DNA of 40,340 nt from assembly GCF_003350205.1 (NCBI RefSeq), contig NZ_QLLC01000029.1, positions 1 to 40,340 of the forward strand, read 5' to 3'. This document shows positions 27,244 through 35,218 of the stretch, in pieces. The notes under the pieces are model-generated. The model was not told the DNA's origin and searched no databases. It saw only the letters and a list, made by a program, of their open reading frames with translations. The translations under genes and the position numbers were made by a program. The stretch's first letter is position 1. Every line of letters begins with the position of its first letter. This stretch comes from Brevundimonas bullata. Its GTDB lineage: Bacteria; Pseudomonadota; Alphaproteobacteria; Caulobacterales; Caulobacteraceae.

Positions 27244-28653
27244 ATGTCCGTCGTTCACTCCGACCTGCTGATCGCCGCTTCCGATAGCGCGCGCCCGGTG
27301 CGCCTGATCGCGCAAGGGCAAGGCCAAGGACTGAAGCAGGGGCAGGCGCTGACCGGCAAGTCGGCCGCCTGGGCCGAGGCCAACGGCTTCACCGGCAAGG
27401 CGGGCCAGCTTCTGATCGTGCCCGGCGACGACGGCGCGGCGCTTGAGGCCCTGCTCGGCGCGGGCGAGGCCTTTGATCCCATGACGGCGCGGTCGCTGCC
27501 GACCCGTCTGCCCGCCGGCGACTGGCGACTGGAAGGCGTCGAGGGCGAGGCAGCCCAGCAGGCCGCCCTGGCCTTCGCCCTCGGCGGCTATCTGTTCGAC
27601 CGCTACAAGGCCCGGCCCGAGCGCGGTCGCGCCCGCCTGGTCGCGCCTTCGGGACTCAACCTGACCGAGACCCTGAACATCGCCGCCGCCGCCGCCCTGG
27701 CCCGCGAGATGGTCGACACCCCCGCCGCCGACATGGGGCCGTTGCAGATCGAGACCATCGCCCGCGAGATCGCGCAAGGCTCGGGCGCGACCCTGACCGT
27801 CACGACCGGCGACGCCCTGCTGGAGGACAACTACCCCGCCGTCCACGCCGTCGGCCGCGCCGCCGCCCCGCACCGCGCGCCGCGCGTGCTGGAGATCGGC
27901 TGGAAGCTGGATCAGACCGACCTGCCGCTGGTGGCCCTGGTCGGCAAGGGGGTGGTGTTTGACACCGGCGGTCTGGACCTCAAGCCCGCCGCCGGTATGC
28001 GCAACATGAAGAAGGACATGGGCGGCTCGGCCCATGCCCTGGCGCTAGGCCGTCTGATTATGCAGGCCGACCTGCCGGTGCGCCTGGTGGTCCTCGTCGC
28101 CGCCGTCGAGAACGCCGTCTCCGCCGACGCCTTCCGCCCCGGCGACATCCTGTCGAGCCGCAAGGGCCTGACCATCGAGATCGGCAACACCGACGCCGAA
28201 GGCCGGCTGATCCTGGCCGACGCCCTGACGCGGGCGGGCGAGCATGAACCCGACCTGACGCTGGATTTCGCCACCCTGACCGGCGCGGCGCGCATGGCGC
28301 TCGGCCCCGAATTGCCGCCTCTCTATACCGACGACGAGGCCCTGGCCGAGGGCATCCTCTCGGCCGGGCGCGCGGTGGGCGACCCCCTGTGGCGGATGCC
28401 GCTGTGGGCCGGCTATCGCGCCGCGCTGGACAGCGAGATCGCTGACGTGAGGAACGATTCCGCCGCCTGGGCCCAGGCCGGGTCGGTGACGGCGGCGCTG
28501 TTCCTGCAGAAGTTCGCGCCGACGACCGGATCGTGGGCGCACATGGACATCTTCGCCTGGAATCCGCGCGCCCGTCCCGGACATCCTGAGGGCGGCGAGG
28601 CCCAGGCCCTGCGCGCCTGCTATCGCTATTTGCGCGACCGATTCGCGAAATAG
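27244..28653 (+). CDS. Leucyl aminopeptidase, family M17
   Basis: 469 aa from the ATG at 27244. The two-metal active site is intact: LVGKGVVFDTGGLDLKP (Lys235, Asp240), NMKKDMGGSA (Asp258) and the M17 signature NTDAEGRL (315-322; Asp317, Glu319). The N-terminal domain is divergent, as is usual. It removes N-terminal residues from peptides in the cytoplasm. The next gene, 40 bp away on the same strand, encodes an NlpC/P60 hydrolase, a recurrent alphaproteobacterial pairing that suggests turnover of cell-wall peptides; that link is inference. Confidence 0.95.
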   Translation: MSVVHSDLLIAASDSARPVRLIAQGQGQGLKQGQALTGKSAAWAEANGFTGKAGQLLIVPGDDGAALEALLGAGEAFDPMTARSLPTRLPAGDWRLEGVEGEAAQQAALAFALGGYLFDRYKARPERGRARLVAPSGLNLTETLNIAAAAALAREMVDTPAADMGPLQIETIAREIAQGSGATLTVTTGDALLEDNYPAVHAVGRAAAPHRAPRVLEIGWKLDQTDLPLVALVGKGVVFDTGGLDLKPAAGMRNMKKDMGGSAHALALGRLIMQADLPVRLVVLVAAVENAVSADAFRPGDILSSRKGLTIEIGNTDAEGRLILADALTRAGEHEPDLTLDFATLTGAARMALGPELPPLYTDDEALAEGILSAGRAVGDPLWRMPLWAGYRAALDSEIADVRNDSAAWAQAGSVTAALFLQKFAPTTGSWAHMDIFAWNPRARPGHPEGGEAQALRACYRYLRDRFAK

Positions 28654-28693
28654 TCGAGGCCGTTAACGCCCGATTTGGCTTCGGCGTTTACAT

Positions 28694-29536
28694 ATGGCGG
28701 TTCACCCGCGTGAACCGCCGCTGAGGCCCTGTTTGTCCGACTTTCTGGCCCTTATCCCGCCCGGCCCGCCTCTGATCCTTCGGGATGGAGATCGGATCGT
28801 GCTGGCCGAGCAGGCGCTCGAAGGTCTGATGCGGGCCGAGGCCTATCGCCGCACCGAGCCCATGCATTGTCGGGTTCCGGTTGCAGACATTCTGTCGGAC
28901 GCCGACCAGCGCACGGATCAACTGCTTTACGGCGAGGCCTTCGACGTCCTGCATCGTCAGGGCGAGCGTGCCTGGGGCCGCGCCCGCCGCGACGGCGTGG
29001 TCGGCTGGATCGCGCTGGACCTGCTGTCGCCCGGCGCGCCTCTGCCTGCCCGCCGCGTCGCCTCCGTCACCGCCGCCCTGCCGCTGAACGCCCTGGTGGG
29101 CGAGACGAGCGAGGGGGTGAGCGACACTGATCTTCAACCTGTCGGCGATTTCGAGCGCGAGCCGGTCGCCGTGGCCGAACGTCTGCTGGGCCGCCCCCAT
29201 GCGCTGGGCGCCCGCTCCTCGTTCGAAACCGACTGTTCGGGTCTGGTGCAGCAGGCCCTGCTGGCCTGCGGCCTTCCCGGCCCGCGCCGCTCCGACGCCC
29301 AGGCCGATCTGGGTCGTCCCATCGCCCGAGACGCCGCCCAGCGCGGCGATCTGGTCGTCTGGATGGCCCCGAACCGCGACCACGACTGGACCGGCCATTC
29401 GGCCATCATGGTCGATGCCGATCAGGTCATTCACGCCACCGGCGCCCACGGCGGCGTGGTCATCGAAGCCCTGACCGAGGTCGAGGCCCGCCTGACCGGC
29501 GAAGGCTTCGCCTCGGCGGTTTTCCGGCGGATCTAA
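28694..29536 (+). CDS. SH3-like plus NlpC/P60 cysteine peptidase
   Basis: 280 aa. An SH3-like targeting region (~55-115, VPVADILSDADQRTDQLLYGEAFDVLH...GWIALDLL) precedes an NlpC/P60 domain with catalytic Cys181 (ETDCSGLVQQALLACG), His235 (WTGHSAIMVD) and a probable third residue at His247 (VIHATG). Such enzymes cleave the D-gamma-Glu/diaminopimelate bond of muropeptides. No signal peptide is visible, so a cytoplasmic recycling role is plausible, consistent with the upstream aminopeptidase. The start could be ATG 28694 or TTG 28733. Confidence 0.92.
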   Translation: MAVHPREPPLRPCLSDFLALIPPGPPLILRDGDRIVLAEQALEGLMRAEAYRRTEPMHCRVPVADILSDADQRTDQLLYGEAFDVLHRQGERAWGRARRDGVVGWIALDLLSPGAPLPARRVASVTAALPLNALVGETSEGVSDTDLQPVGDFEREPVAVAERLLGRPHALGARSSFETDCSGLVQQALLACGLPGPRRSDAQADLGRPIARDAAQRGDLVVWMAPNRDHDWTGHSAIMVDADQVIHATGAHGGVVIEALTEVEARLTGEGFASAVFRRI

Positions 29537-29546
29537 GCCACAATAT

Positions 29547-29675
29547 TCCGCTCATCCCCGCGGAGGCGGGGACCCAGTCCTTTGGCTGTATCCGTTGCAC
29601 CGCAGTCTAGGCCGTATGTCTTGTCGGTGGGTCCGTGGCTCTCACTGGGTCCCCGCCTCCGCGGGGATGAGCGGA
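29547..29675. repeat. Family A variant (A4) with perfect 32-bp inverted repeat
   Basis: The 32 bases at 29547-29578 (beginning TCCGCTCATCCCCGCGGAGG) are the exact reverse complement of 29644-29675, with a 65-nt intervening loop. The arm itself contains CCCCGCGGAGGCGGGG, another short hairpin. It lies between convergent genes and could form a very stable RNA hairpin from either strand. Confidence 0.9.
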
Positions 29676-29697
29676 TAGGGGGCTGACCACAAAACGC

Positions 29698-29723
29698 AGA
29701 AAAGGCGACCCGAAGGCCGCCTT
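29698..29723 (-). terminator. Terminator of the cytochrome c gene
   Basis: On the minus strand AAGGCGGCC (from 29723), a UUCG loop, and GGTCGCCTT (to 29702) form a stem with one G-U pair, followed by TTC and then a further TTTT a few bases on. It begins 26 nt after the stop. Confidence 0.75.
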
Positions 29724-29748
29724 TCCCGTCGTCTCGAATGTCTGACGC

Positions 29749-30465
29749 TTACGCCGTCGGGGCGCTGGTCGCGGCCGGCGGGGCGGCCGGGGTCGCCTGG
29801 GTCGTGGCCGGAGCCGCACCCTCGGCGGCCGGAGCGGCCTCCGTGGCGGCGGCGCCTTCAGCAGCCGGAGCCGCGCCGTCAGCGGCCGGAGCCGCCGCAG
29901 CGCCCGGTTGACGGGCCGGGTCCGAGGCCGGGATGGCGAAGCCGCCCGAGCCCTGCGTCCGCAGCCAGGCGATCAGGTTGATGCGGGTCTTCTCGTCGCG
30001 GATGCCGGCGAAGGACATCTTGGTGCCGGGAACATAACGACCCGGCGCGGTCAGGAAGGCGTCGATCTGGTCATAGCCCCAGGTCGGGGCCTCGGCCTTG
30101 TGTTTGGCCATGGCGTCCGAATAGGCGAAGCCCGCACGGTGCATCACGGGACCGCCCATGACGCCGTTCAGGTTCGGGCCGATGCCGTCGGCGCCGCCCG
30201 CGTTGACCGTGTGGCAGGCCTGGCAGCGCGCGAAGGCGGCTTCGCCGGCGGCCAGGTCGGCGGTCGGCAGAACCGTGCCCCAGTCGATCGGCAGGGCGGC
30301 CGGCTCGGCGCCCGCGGCTTCGTCCGGCGCGTCCACGAAGTAGCCCATCTTCTCAGGCTGCTTGGTGTGATAGACCATGCCCGAAACTTGCTGGACCACC
30401 AGGATGACAAAGGCGGTGCCCAGGCACGCGCCCATAATCTTGTTCCACTTCAGATCGCCGCTCAT
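29749..30465 (-). CDS. Membrane-anchored class I cytochrome c (CycM-like)
   Basis: 238 aa. An uncleaved N-terminal TM anchor (~9-31) is followed by a periplasmic c-type domain: heme motif CQACH (81-85), GIGPNLNGVMG, and axial Met150 in VPGTKMSFAGI. This matches the CycM/cytochrome c552 type that shuttles electrons from the bc1 complex to cytochrome oxidase. Residues ~185-238 form an Ala/Pro/Glu low-complexity tail made of repeated AAPAAEGA-like units, encoded by DNA repeats around GCGGCCGGAGC; such a tail is not part of the usual family. It is divergent from kdsB. Confidence 0.95.
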   Translation of the reverse strand: MSGDLKWNKIMGACLGTAFVILVVQQVSGMVYHTKQPEKMGYFVDAPDEAAGAEPAALPIDWGTVLPTADLAAGEAAFARCQACHTVNAGGADGIGPNLNGVMGGPVMHRAGFAYSDAMAKHKAEAPTWGYDQIDAFLTAPGRYVPGTKMSFAGIRDEKTRINLIAWLRTQGSGGFAIPASDPARQPGAAAAPAADGAAPAAEGAAATEAAPAAEGAAPATTQATPAAPPAATSAPTA

Positions 30466-30528
30466 GCGCGTCGTCGCTTCCCGTATCTAATGAGCCCCCC
30501 CACCACGGAAGCGGTGTCAGGCATATTC

Positions 30529-30557
30529 TTGCGTGGGCGTCTCTTACACGCTAGCGC
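30529..30557 (+). promoter_or_regulatory. Possible kdsB promoter
   Basis: TTGCGTG (30529-30535) and GCTAGCGC (30550-30557) with a 14-bp spacer partly match the Caulobacter housekeeping pattern, 53 bp upstream of the kdsB start. Confidence 0.3.
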
Positions 30558-30610
30558 GACCTTCGCAACCGGCCCGGGCGCTTCCGGGCGTCACAGGACG
30601 CGTCAGACTG

Positions 30611-31333
30611 ATGAATCCGCTGATATTGATACCCGCTCGCATGGCGGCGACCCGTTTGCCGAACAAGCCGTTGGCCGATATCGGCGGCAAGCCCATGATC
30701 GTGCGCGCCTGGGAACAGGCGGCCCTGTCCGGCTTCCGCGTCGCCGTGGCGGCGGGCGATCCCGAGATCGTCGAGGCGGTCGAGGCGGCGGGCGGCCTGG
30801 CCGTCCTGACCGATCCGGCCCTGCCCAGCGGTTCGGACCGCATCCGGGCGGCGGTCGAGGCGGTCGATCCCGACGGCGACCATGACATCGTCATCAACAT
30901 CCAGGGCGACATGCCCTTCGCCTCGCCCGATCTGGCCCGCGCCTGCGCCGACCTGCTGGCCCGCGAATCAGCCTGCGACATCGCCACCCTCGTGGCCGCC
31001 GAAGCCGACGTCTCGGACCGCACCAACCCCGACGTGGTCAAGGCGGTGCTGGCCCTGCCGGAAGGCCAGACCAGCGGGCGGGCTCTCTACTTCACCCGCT
31101 CGACGCTCTACGGCGACGGCCCCGTCTGGCGCCACGTCGGCATCTACGGCTATCGCCGCGACGCCCTGATGCGCTTCTGCGCCGCTCTCCCGTCCCCGCT
31201 GGAAAAGCGCGAAAAGCTGGAACAGCTGCGCGCCCTGGAAATGGGCCTGCAAATCTGGGCCTCGGTGATCGACGACGCCCCGCTGTCGGTGGATAATCCG
31301 GCGGACCTGGAGGCGGCGCGGGCGCTGGTGTGA
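30611..31333 (+). CDS. kdsB: 3-deoxy-manno-octulosonate cytidylyltransferase
   Basis: 240 aa from the ATG at 30611. It activates Kdo as CMP-Kdo for lipopolysaccharide inner-core synthesis. The nucleotide-binding opening is LILIPARMAATRLPNKPLADIGGKPMI; further blocks are LPSGSDRI, VINIQGDMPFASP, YFTRSTLY, HVGIYGYRRDAL and SPLEKREKLEQLRALEMG. In-frame sequence upstream of this ATG has no family similarity. It stands alone, divergent from the cytochrome gene, and ends 4 bp before repeat C3. Confidence 0.97.
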   Translation: MNPLILIPARMAATRLPNKPLADIGGKPMIVRAWEQAALSGFRVAVAAGDPEIVEAVEAAGGLAVLTDPALPSGSDRIRAAVEAVDPDGDHDIVINIQGDMPFASPDLARACADLLARESACDIATLVAAEADVSDRTNPDVVKAVLALPEGQTSGRALYFTRSTLYGDGPVWRHVGIYGYRRDALMRFCAALPSPLEKREKLEQLRALEMGLQIWASVIDDAPLSVDNPADLEAARALV

Positions 31334-31336
31334 CTT

Positions 31337-31501
31337 CTTTCCTCCCTGTTCGCGCAGCGAATGGGGAGGTGGATCGGACGCAATAGCGGCCGAGACGGAG
31401 GGGGCGGCGCTGCCCTGTCCGGGGAGGCGACAGAAAGCCAGAGGTTGCGTCGCCCCCTCCACCGCTTCGCGGTCCCCCTCCCCACAAGTGGGGAGGAAAG
31501 C
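31337..31501. repeat. Family C element (copy C3)
   Basis: 165 bp with 10-bp ends CTTTCCTCCC / GGGAGGAAAG, then GTTCGCGCAGCGAAT on the left and ACCGCTTCGCGGT on the right. It lies between convergent kdsB and nudC. Confidence 0.8.
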
Positions 31502-31514
31502 CGAGGAGTCGCGC

Positions 31515-32435
31515 CTACTCCCCCTCCGCCCACGCCTCCAGCAACCGCCGCGCAATCGCAAATGGCGGCGGCGCATGGATCGTCCCATGCGTCCCGGCCA
31601 GCACCGCCCGCGCCTCGGCTCGCGTCAGCCAGGCCACGGCCTCCAGCTCGGTCTGGTCCGGCGCGGCGTCCTCGGTCGTAACCTCGGCGATCAGGCCGAT
31701 CATCAGTTGCGCCGGGAAGGGCCAGGGCTGGCTCGAATGATAGACAACGCCCGACACCGTCAGCCCCGCCTCCTCCATCACCTCGCGGGCGCAGGCCTCC
31801 TCGATGGATTCGCCGGGCTCCATGAAGCCGGCCAGGGCCGACATCCGACCCTCGGGCCAGGCGGCCTGACGCCCCAGCAGGCAGCGAGGCTCGCTTCCGC
31901 CCTTATAGACCGGCAGCATGATGACGACCGGATCGACGCGCGGGAAATGCTCGACCCCGCAGGCTGCACAGACCCGCCGCCAGCCGCCCGAGGCCTGATC
32001 CGTGGCCTTGCCGCAGGCGGCGCAGAAGCCGTGACGGCGACGCCAGTCGAACAGGCTCTTGGCCGTCCCGGCGATGGCGACATCGGCTTCCGGCAGGGCC
32101 GCCGCCGCCGCGCGCATCTCGATGAACTGGCCTAGCCCGCCCGCCGGACCGCTGGTCGGGTCGATGGAACCCTCGAACTCGATGGCGAAGACCGGCGCCC
32201 CCTTCCACAGGCCCAGGAAGAGATCGCGGTCCGGGACCAGGTCGCGGCCGTGGCTCAGCGCTAGCCAGACCAGACGCTGCCCGCCCTCATGGTCCTCGAC
32301 CAGGGGACGCCCCTCCCACAGCAGCATGGCCAGGGCCTCGGGATTGGCTTCCTGCTCGCCCAGCCAGGCGATGTCGTTGCGAAGGTCGCCCGAGCGGTCG
32401 AGCGGATTGCCGGAGAAGACGTGGGTATGGGACAT
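31515..32435 (-). CDS. nudC: NADH pyrophosphatase / NAD-RNA decapping hydrolase NudC
   Basis: 306 aa from the ATG at 32435. The zinc ribbon has four cysteines (CAAC at 138-141, CAAC at 156-159). The Nudix box GFMEPGESIEEACAREVMEEAG (203-224) is complete, and the NudC-specific SQPWPFP (235-241) follows. It hydrolyses NAD(H) to NMN(H) and AMP and removes NAD caps from RNA. A further in-frame ATG 20 codons upstream lacks family support. Convergent with kdsB across repeat C3; divergent from the 4.5S RNA gene. Confidence 0.96.
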   Translation of the reverse strand: MSHTHVFSGNPLDRSGDLRNDIAWLGEQEANPEALAMLLWEGRPLVEDHEGGQRLVWLALSHGRDLVPDRDLFLGLWKGAPVFAIEFEGSIDPTSGPAGGLGQFIEMRAAAAALPEADVAIAGTAKSLFDWRRRHGFCAACGKATDQASGGWRRVCAACGVEHFPRVDPVVIMLPVYKGGSEPRCLLGRQAAWPEGRMSALAGFMEPGESIEEACAREVMEEAGLTVSGVVYHSSQPWPFPAQLMIGLIAEVTTEDAAPDQTELEAVAWLTRAEARAVLAGTHGTIHAPPPFAIARRLLEAWAEGE

Positions 32436-32476
32436 GGCCGCTTCATACCCCCGACAAGACGACGCGGGGAGGGGTC

Positions 32477-32505
32477 TTGATTCCCGCGTCGTCACCCGTC
32501 ATATC
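32477..32505 (+). promoter_or_regulatory. Predicted promoter of the 4.5S RNA gene
   Basis: TTGATTC (32477-32483) and GTCATATC (32498-32505) with a 14-bp spacer fit the Caulobacter housekeeping promoter; the start would be near 32512, exactly at the first paired base region of the RNA. Confidence 0.5.
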
Positions 32506-32511
32506 CCTCCT

Positions 32512-32602
32512 CGGAGATCGCGGGCGAAGGCTTCGCCAACCTGGTCAGGGCCGGAAGGCAGCAGCCACAACGAATTCACCTTCGGGTCGCGGTCTCTACC
32601 TT
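32512..32602 (+). ncRNA. ffs: Signal recognition particle 4.5S RNA
   Basis: The domain IV signature ACCTGGTCAGGGCCGGAAGG and CAGCAGCC (asymmetric loop and GGAA tetraloop) is at about 32540-32567, the Ffh M-domain binding site. Outer stems close around it: GAGATCGCG (32514-32522) pairs with CGCGGTCTC (32588-32596), and CGAAGG pairs with CCTTCG. It is the small bacterial SRP RNA of about 90-100 nt. Exact ends are estimated from the promoter and the outer stem. Location near dnaX is a known neighbourhood for ffs. Confidence 0.93.
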
Positions 32603-32604
32603 CC

Positions 32605-32800
32605 ATCTTTGTGGCGCTAACGCTCGCCATGCGATGGCGACCTGCTTGAGCGCTGGTTTGGCGCTCTCGGTTAAGCGCGATTTTCAGACTATTCAGACGA
32701 ATTGGACTCTGTTTTTCAGCAGGGCTCTTGGCGGCGTCTCGCAAGCTTCACGGAACCGGAATCGCTCTGGCCCGCTGAAAGGACTTCACCTTTCAGGAGC
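32605..32800 (+). promoter_or_regulatory. Structured leader between 4.5S RNA and DUF3597 gene
   Basis: About 200 bp without a gene. It holds three inverted repeats: TCGCCAT-GCG-ATGGCGA (32624-32640), GAGCGC / GCGCTC (32648-32666), and CTGAAAGG / CCTTTCAG (32775-32782 / 32789-32796). The last hairpin's 3' arm overlaps the AGGAG ribosome site (32795-32799) of the next gene by two bases. None has a U-run, so these are more likely control or processing structures than terminators. Confidence 0.5.
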
Positions 32801-32806
32801 AGGCGA

Positions 32807-33208
32807 ATGAGCGTTCTCGGGTCCATCCTCGGCGGCATCTTCAAGAAAAAGAAGGAAGAGGCGGCGCCCGCCGCGCCGGTCGCGCCTGCGCCGACCGCGA
32901 CGCCTGTCCAGCCCCAGGTCACGGCGGCCGCCGCCACCGCGCCCCAACCGGCGCCCGAGGTCGATGTCGCCGGCATCCTCGACTTCATGAACGACCAGAA
33001 GGCGCAGAAGCTGAACTGGCGCACCTCCATTGTCGATCTGATGAAGCTGGTCGGGCTGGAATCCTCGCTGGCCGAGCGCAAGGAACTGGCCGACGAGCTG
33101 GGCTATACCGGCGACAAGTCCGACAGCGCCTCGATGAACATCTGGCTGCACGCCCAGGTGATTCAGAAGATCCGCGACAACGGCGGCCGTCTGCCCACCG
33201 ATCTGTAA
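32807..33208 (+). CDS. DUF3597 domain protein
   Basis: 133 aa from the ATG at 32807, which has AGGAG 7 bp upstream. A basic/hydrophobic start (MSVLGSILGGIFKKKKEE) is followed by a Pro/Ala-rich linker (~20-55) and the DUF3597 domain (VDVAGILDFMNDQKAQKLNWRTSIVDLMKLVGLESSLAERKELADELGYTGDKSDSASMNIWLHAQVIQKIRDNGG), which resembles a small all-helical LysM-neighbour domain of unknown function. It sits between the 4.5S RNA and dnaX, with a half family A repeat downstream. Its leader hairpin may limit ribosome access. Confidence 0.9.
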   Translation: MSVLGSILGGIFKKKKEEAAPAAPVAPAPTATPVQPQVTAAAATAPQPAPEVDVAGILDFMNDQKAQKLNWRTSIVDLMKLVGLESSLAERKELADELGYTGDKSDSASMNIWLHAQVIQKIRDNGGRLPTDL

Positions 33209-33221
33209 GGCTCCCCCTTCT

Positions 33222-33264
33222 GCCGTCATCCTCGGGCGCCCGCAGGGCGACCCGGGGACCCAGG
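33222..33264. repeat. Half family A element (A5)
   Basis: GCCGTCATCCTCGGG and CCCGGGGACCCAGG match one side of family A, but no opposing end is found downstream, so the element is truncated or decayed. An internal hairpin (GCGCCCGCAGGGCG) remains. It lies between the DUF3597 gene and dnaX. Confidence 0.6.
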
Positions 33265-33354
33265 CGTCAGCGCCGTGACGCGGCTGCGCGATTGACGGTG
33301 CATATCGGCCAAGCGGAGGATGCGCTGGCGGCTTGCGCGCGCTAAGACAGGATC

Positions 33355-35211
33355 ATGAGCGACGTCGATCCTGATCTTGATGGCCCTCCCTGGGAGGAGG
33401 ACGTTCCCGAGCGGGACGAGAACACCGACGACATGTTCGGCGCGCCCGCTGCTGCGCCCGAGCCTGTGGCGGCCCCGGTCGCCGCGCCCGCCTCGACGCC
33501 CGCCCCGACGTCCGCCAAGGCTCAACCCTTCGCCGACGAGCCCGCCGACGACGGCGCCTACAAGGTCCTGGCGCGCAAATACCGGCCGCGCACCTTCGAG
33601 GACCTGATCGGGCAGGAAGCCATGGTCAGGACCCTGACCAACGCCTTCGCCACGGGCCGTATCGCCCACGCCTTCATGCTGACCGGGGTGAGAGGCGTCG
33701 GCAAGACGACGACCGCCCGCCTCTTGGCCCGCGCCCTGAACAACGAAACCGACGTCATCGACAAGCCGTCGTTGAGCCTGACGGCGCACGGGCGCCACGA
33801 CGCCTCCATCATGGCCGGCCAGCACATGGACGTCATGGAGATGGACGCCGCGTCGCACACCGGCGTCAACGACATCCGCGACATTCTGGAGAGCGTCCGC
33901 TACGCACCCGTAGAGGCCCGCTACAAGGTCTATGTCCTCGACGAGGTCCACATGCTGTCGACGCAGGCGTTCAACGCCCTGCTGAAGACGCTGGAAGAGC
34001 CGCCGCCCCACGCCAAATTCATCTTCGCCACTACCGAGATCCGCAAGGTCCCGGTGACGATCCTCAGCCGCTGCCAGCGCTTCGACCTGCGCCGCGTCGA
34101 GCCCGAGGTCCTGGTCGGCCACCTGGGCCGCATCGCCGACCGCGAAGGCATGAAGATCGAGCAGGAGGCCCTGGCGCTGATTTCCCGCGCCGCCGAGGGT
34201 TCGGTCCGCGACGGCCTCAGCCTGCTGGACCAGGCCCTGGTTCAGGCCGAGCACGGGCAGACGGTGCAGACCGCCACCGTGCGCGACATGCTGGGTCTGG
34301 CCGACCGCACGCAAACCATCGCCCTGTTCGAATCCGTCATGGCGGGGCGCACGGCTGAGGCGCTGGATAACTTCCGCACGCTCTACGGCTATGGCGCCGA
34401 TCCGGTGCAGGTGACGAACGACCTGCTGGAGCACTGCCACGCCGCCTCGGTCGCCAAGATGCTCGGCCCGAACGCCACCCGCCTGCCCAATGATCAGGCG
34501 CAGAAGCTGACGGCGCTGGGCGCGGCCATCTCGGCGGGAACCCTGTCGCGGACGTGGCAGATGCTGCTCAAGGCCCTGGACGAGGTGCGGCGCGCGCCGA
34601 ACCCCGCCGACGCCGTGGAAATGGCCATCGTCCGTCTGGCCTACGCCGCCGACCTGCCGGGACCTGAAGAGGCGCTGAAGGCCATCCAGTCGGGCGGAAC
34701 CCTGCCGGGCGGCGGCGCTGGCGGCCCGCGCGGCGGCGGCTCAGGAGGAGGAGGCGGCGCCTCGGCCATGCTGGCGGCGCGGCCCATGGCCCAACCGGCC
34801 CTGCCCGATCCTCAGACCTTCGAGGCCGTGGTCGCCCTGATCGGCGAGAAGCGCGAAATCACGCTGCAGATGGACGTAGAACGCTACGTCCGGCCGGTGT
34901 CGTTCAAGCCCGGCGCCATCGTCTATGAACCCGCACAGGGCTCGCCCGTCGATCTGGCGCGGCGTCTGGCCTCGCGGCTCAAGGAATGGACCGGCCGCAC
35001 CTGGCTGATCGCCGCCAACGGCCAGGGCGGCGGCGAGACCCTGATCGAGGTCGAGAAAAAGGCCCGCTCCGTCCGCCGTGCGGCGGTCGAGGCGGACCCC
35101 TTCGTCGTCTCCATCATGCAGGCCTTCCCCGGCGCCGAGATCAAGGACATCAAGACCCTGGCCCCGGCGGTGGAAATGCCCGCCATCCCGGAAGACGACG
35201 AGGAAGACTGA
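33355..35211 (+). CDS. dnaX: DNA polymerase III subunit gamma/tau
   Basis: 618 aa. Clamp-loader ATPase: Walker A GVRGVGKTTTARLLARALN (111-129), Walker B DEVHML (196-201), sensor/SRC motif LSRCQRFDLRRV (237-248), then gamma domain III, a Gly-rich linker (~455-475) and a tau-like C-terminal domain. An acidic, Pro/Ala-rich N-terminal extension of about 68 residues precedes the ATPase; similar extensions occur in Caulobacter relatives. The zinc-binding cysteine cluster that usually follows Walker A is absent: the insert reads NNETDVIDKPS...GRHDASIMAGQ with no Cys. No slippery A-run for frameshifting is seen. Confidence 0.97.
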   Translation: MSDVDPDLDGPPWEEDVPERDENTDDMFGAPAAAPEPVAAPVAAPASTPAPTSAKAQPFADEPADDGAYKVLARKYRPRTFEDLIGQEAMVRTLTNAFATGRIAHAFMLTGVRGVGKTTTARLLARALNNETDVIDKPSLSLTAHGRHDASIMAGQHMDVMEMDAASHTGVNDIRDILESVRYAPVEARYKVYVLDEVHMLSTQAFNALLKTLEEPPPHAKFIFATTEIRKVPVTILSRCQRFDLRRVEPEVLVGHLGRIADREGMKIEQEALALISRAAEGSVRDGLSLLDQALVQAEHGQTVQTATVRDMLGLADRTQTIALFESVMAGRTAEALDNFRTLYGYGADPVQVTNDLLEHCHAASVAKMLGPNATRLPNDQAQKLTALGAAISAGTLSRTWQMLLKALDEVRRAPNPADAVEMAIVRLAYAADLPGPEEALKAIQSGGTLPGGGAGGPRGGGSGGGGGASAMLAARPMAQPALPDPQTFEAVVALIGEKREITLQMDVERYVRPVSFKPGAIVYEPAQGSPVDLARRLASRLKEWTGRTWLIAANGQGGGETLIEVEKKARSVRRAAVEADPFVVSIMQAFPGAEIKDIKTLAPAVEMPAIPEDDEED

Positions 35212-35218
35212 TCTAGTC

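Noticed and set aside
33355..35211. Programmed frameshift in dnaX giving a short gamma form
   Set aside because: No A-AAA-AAG-type slippery run or downstream stem was seen; the frame is continuous.
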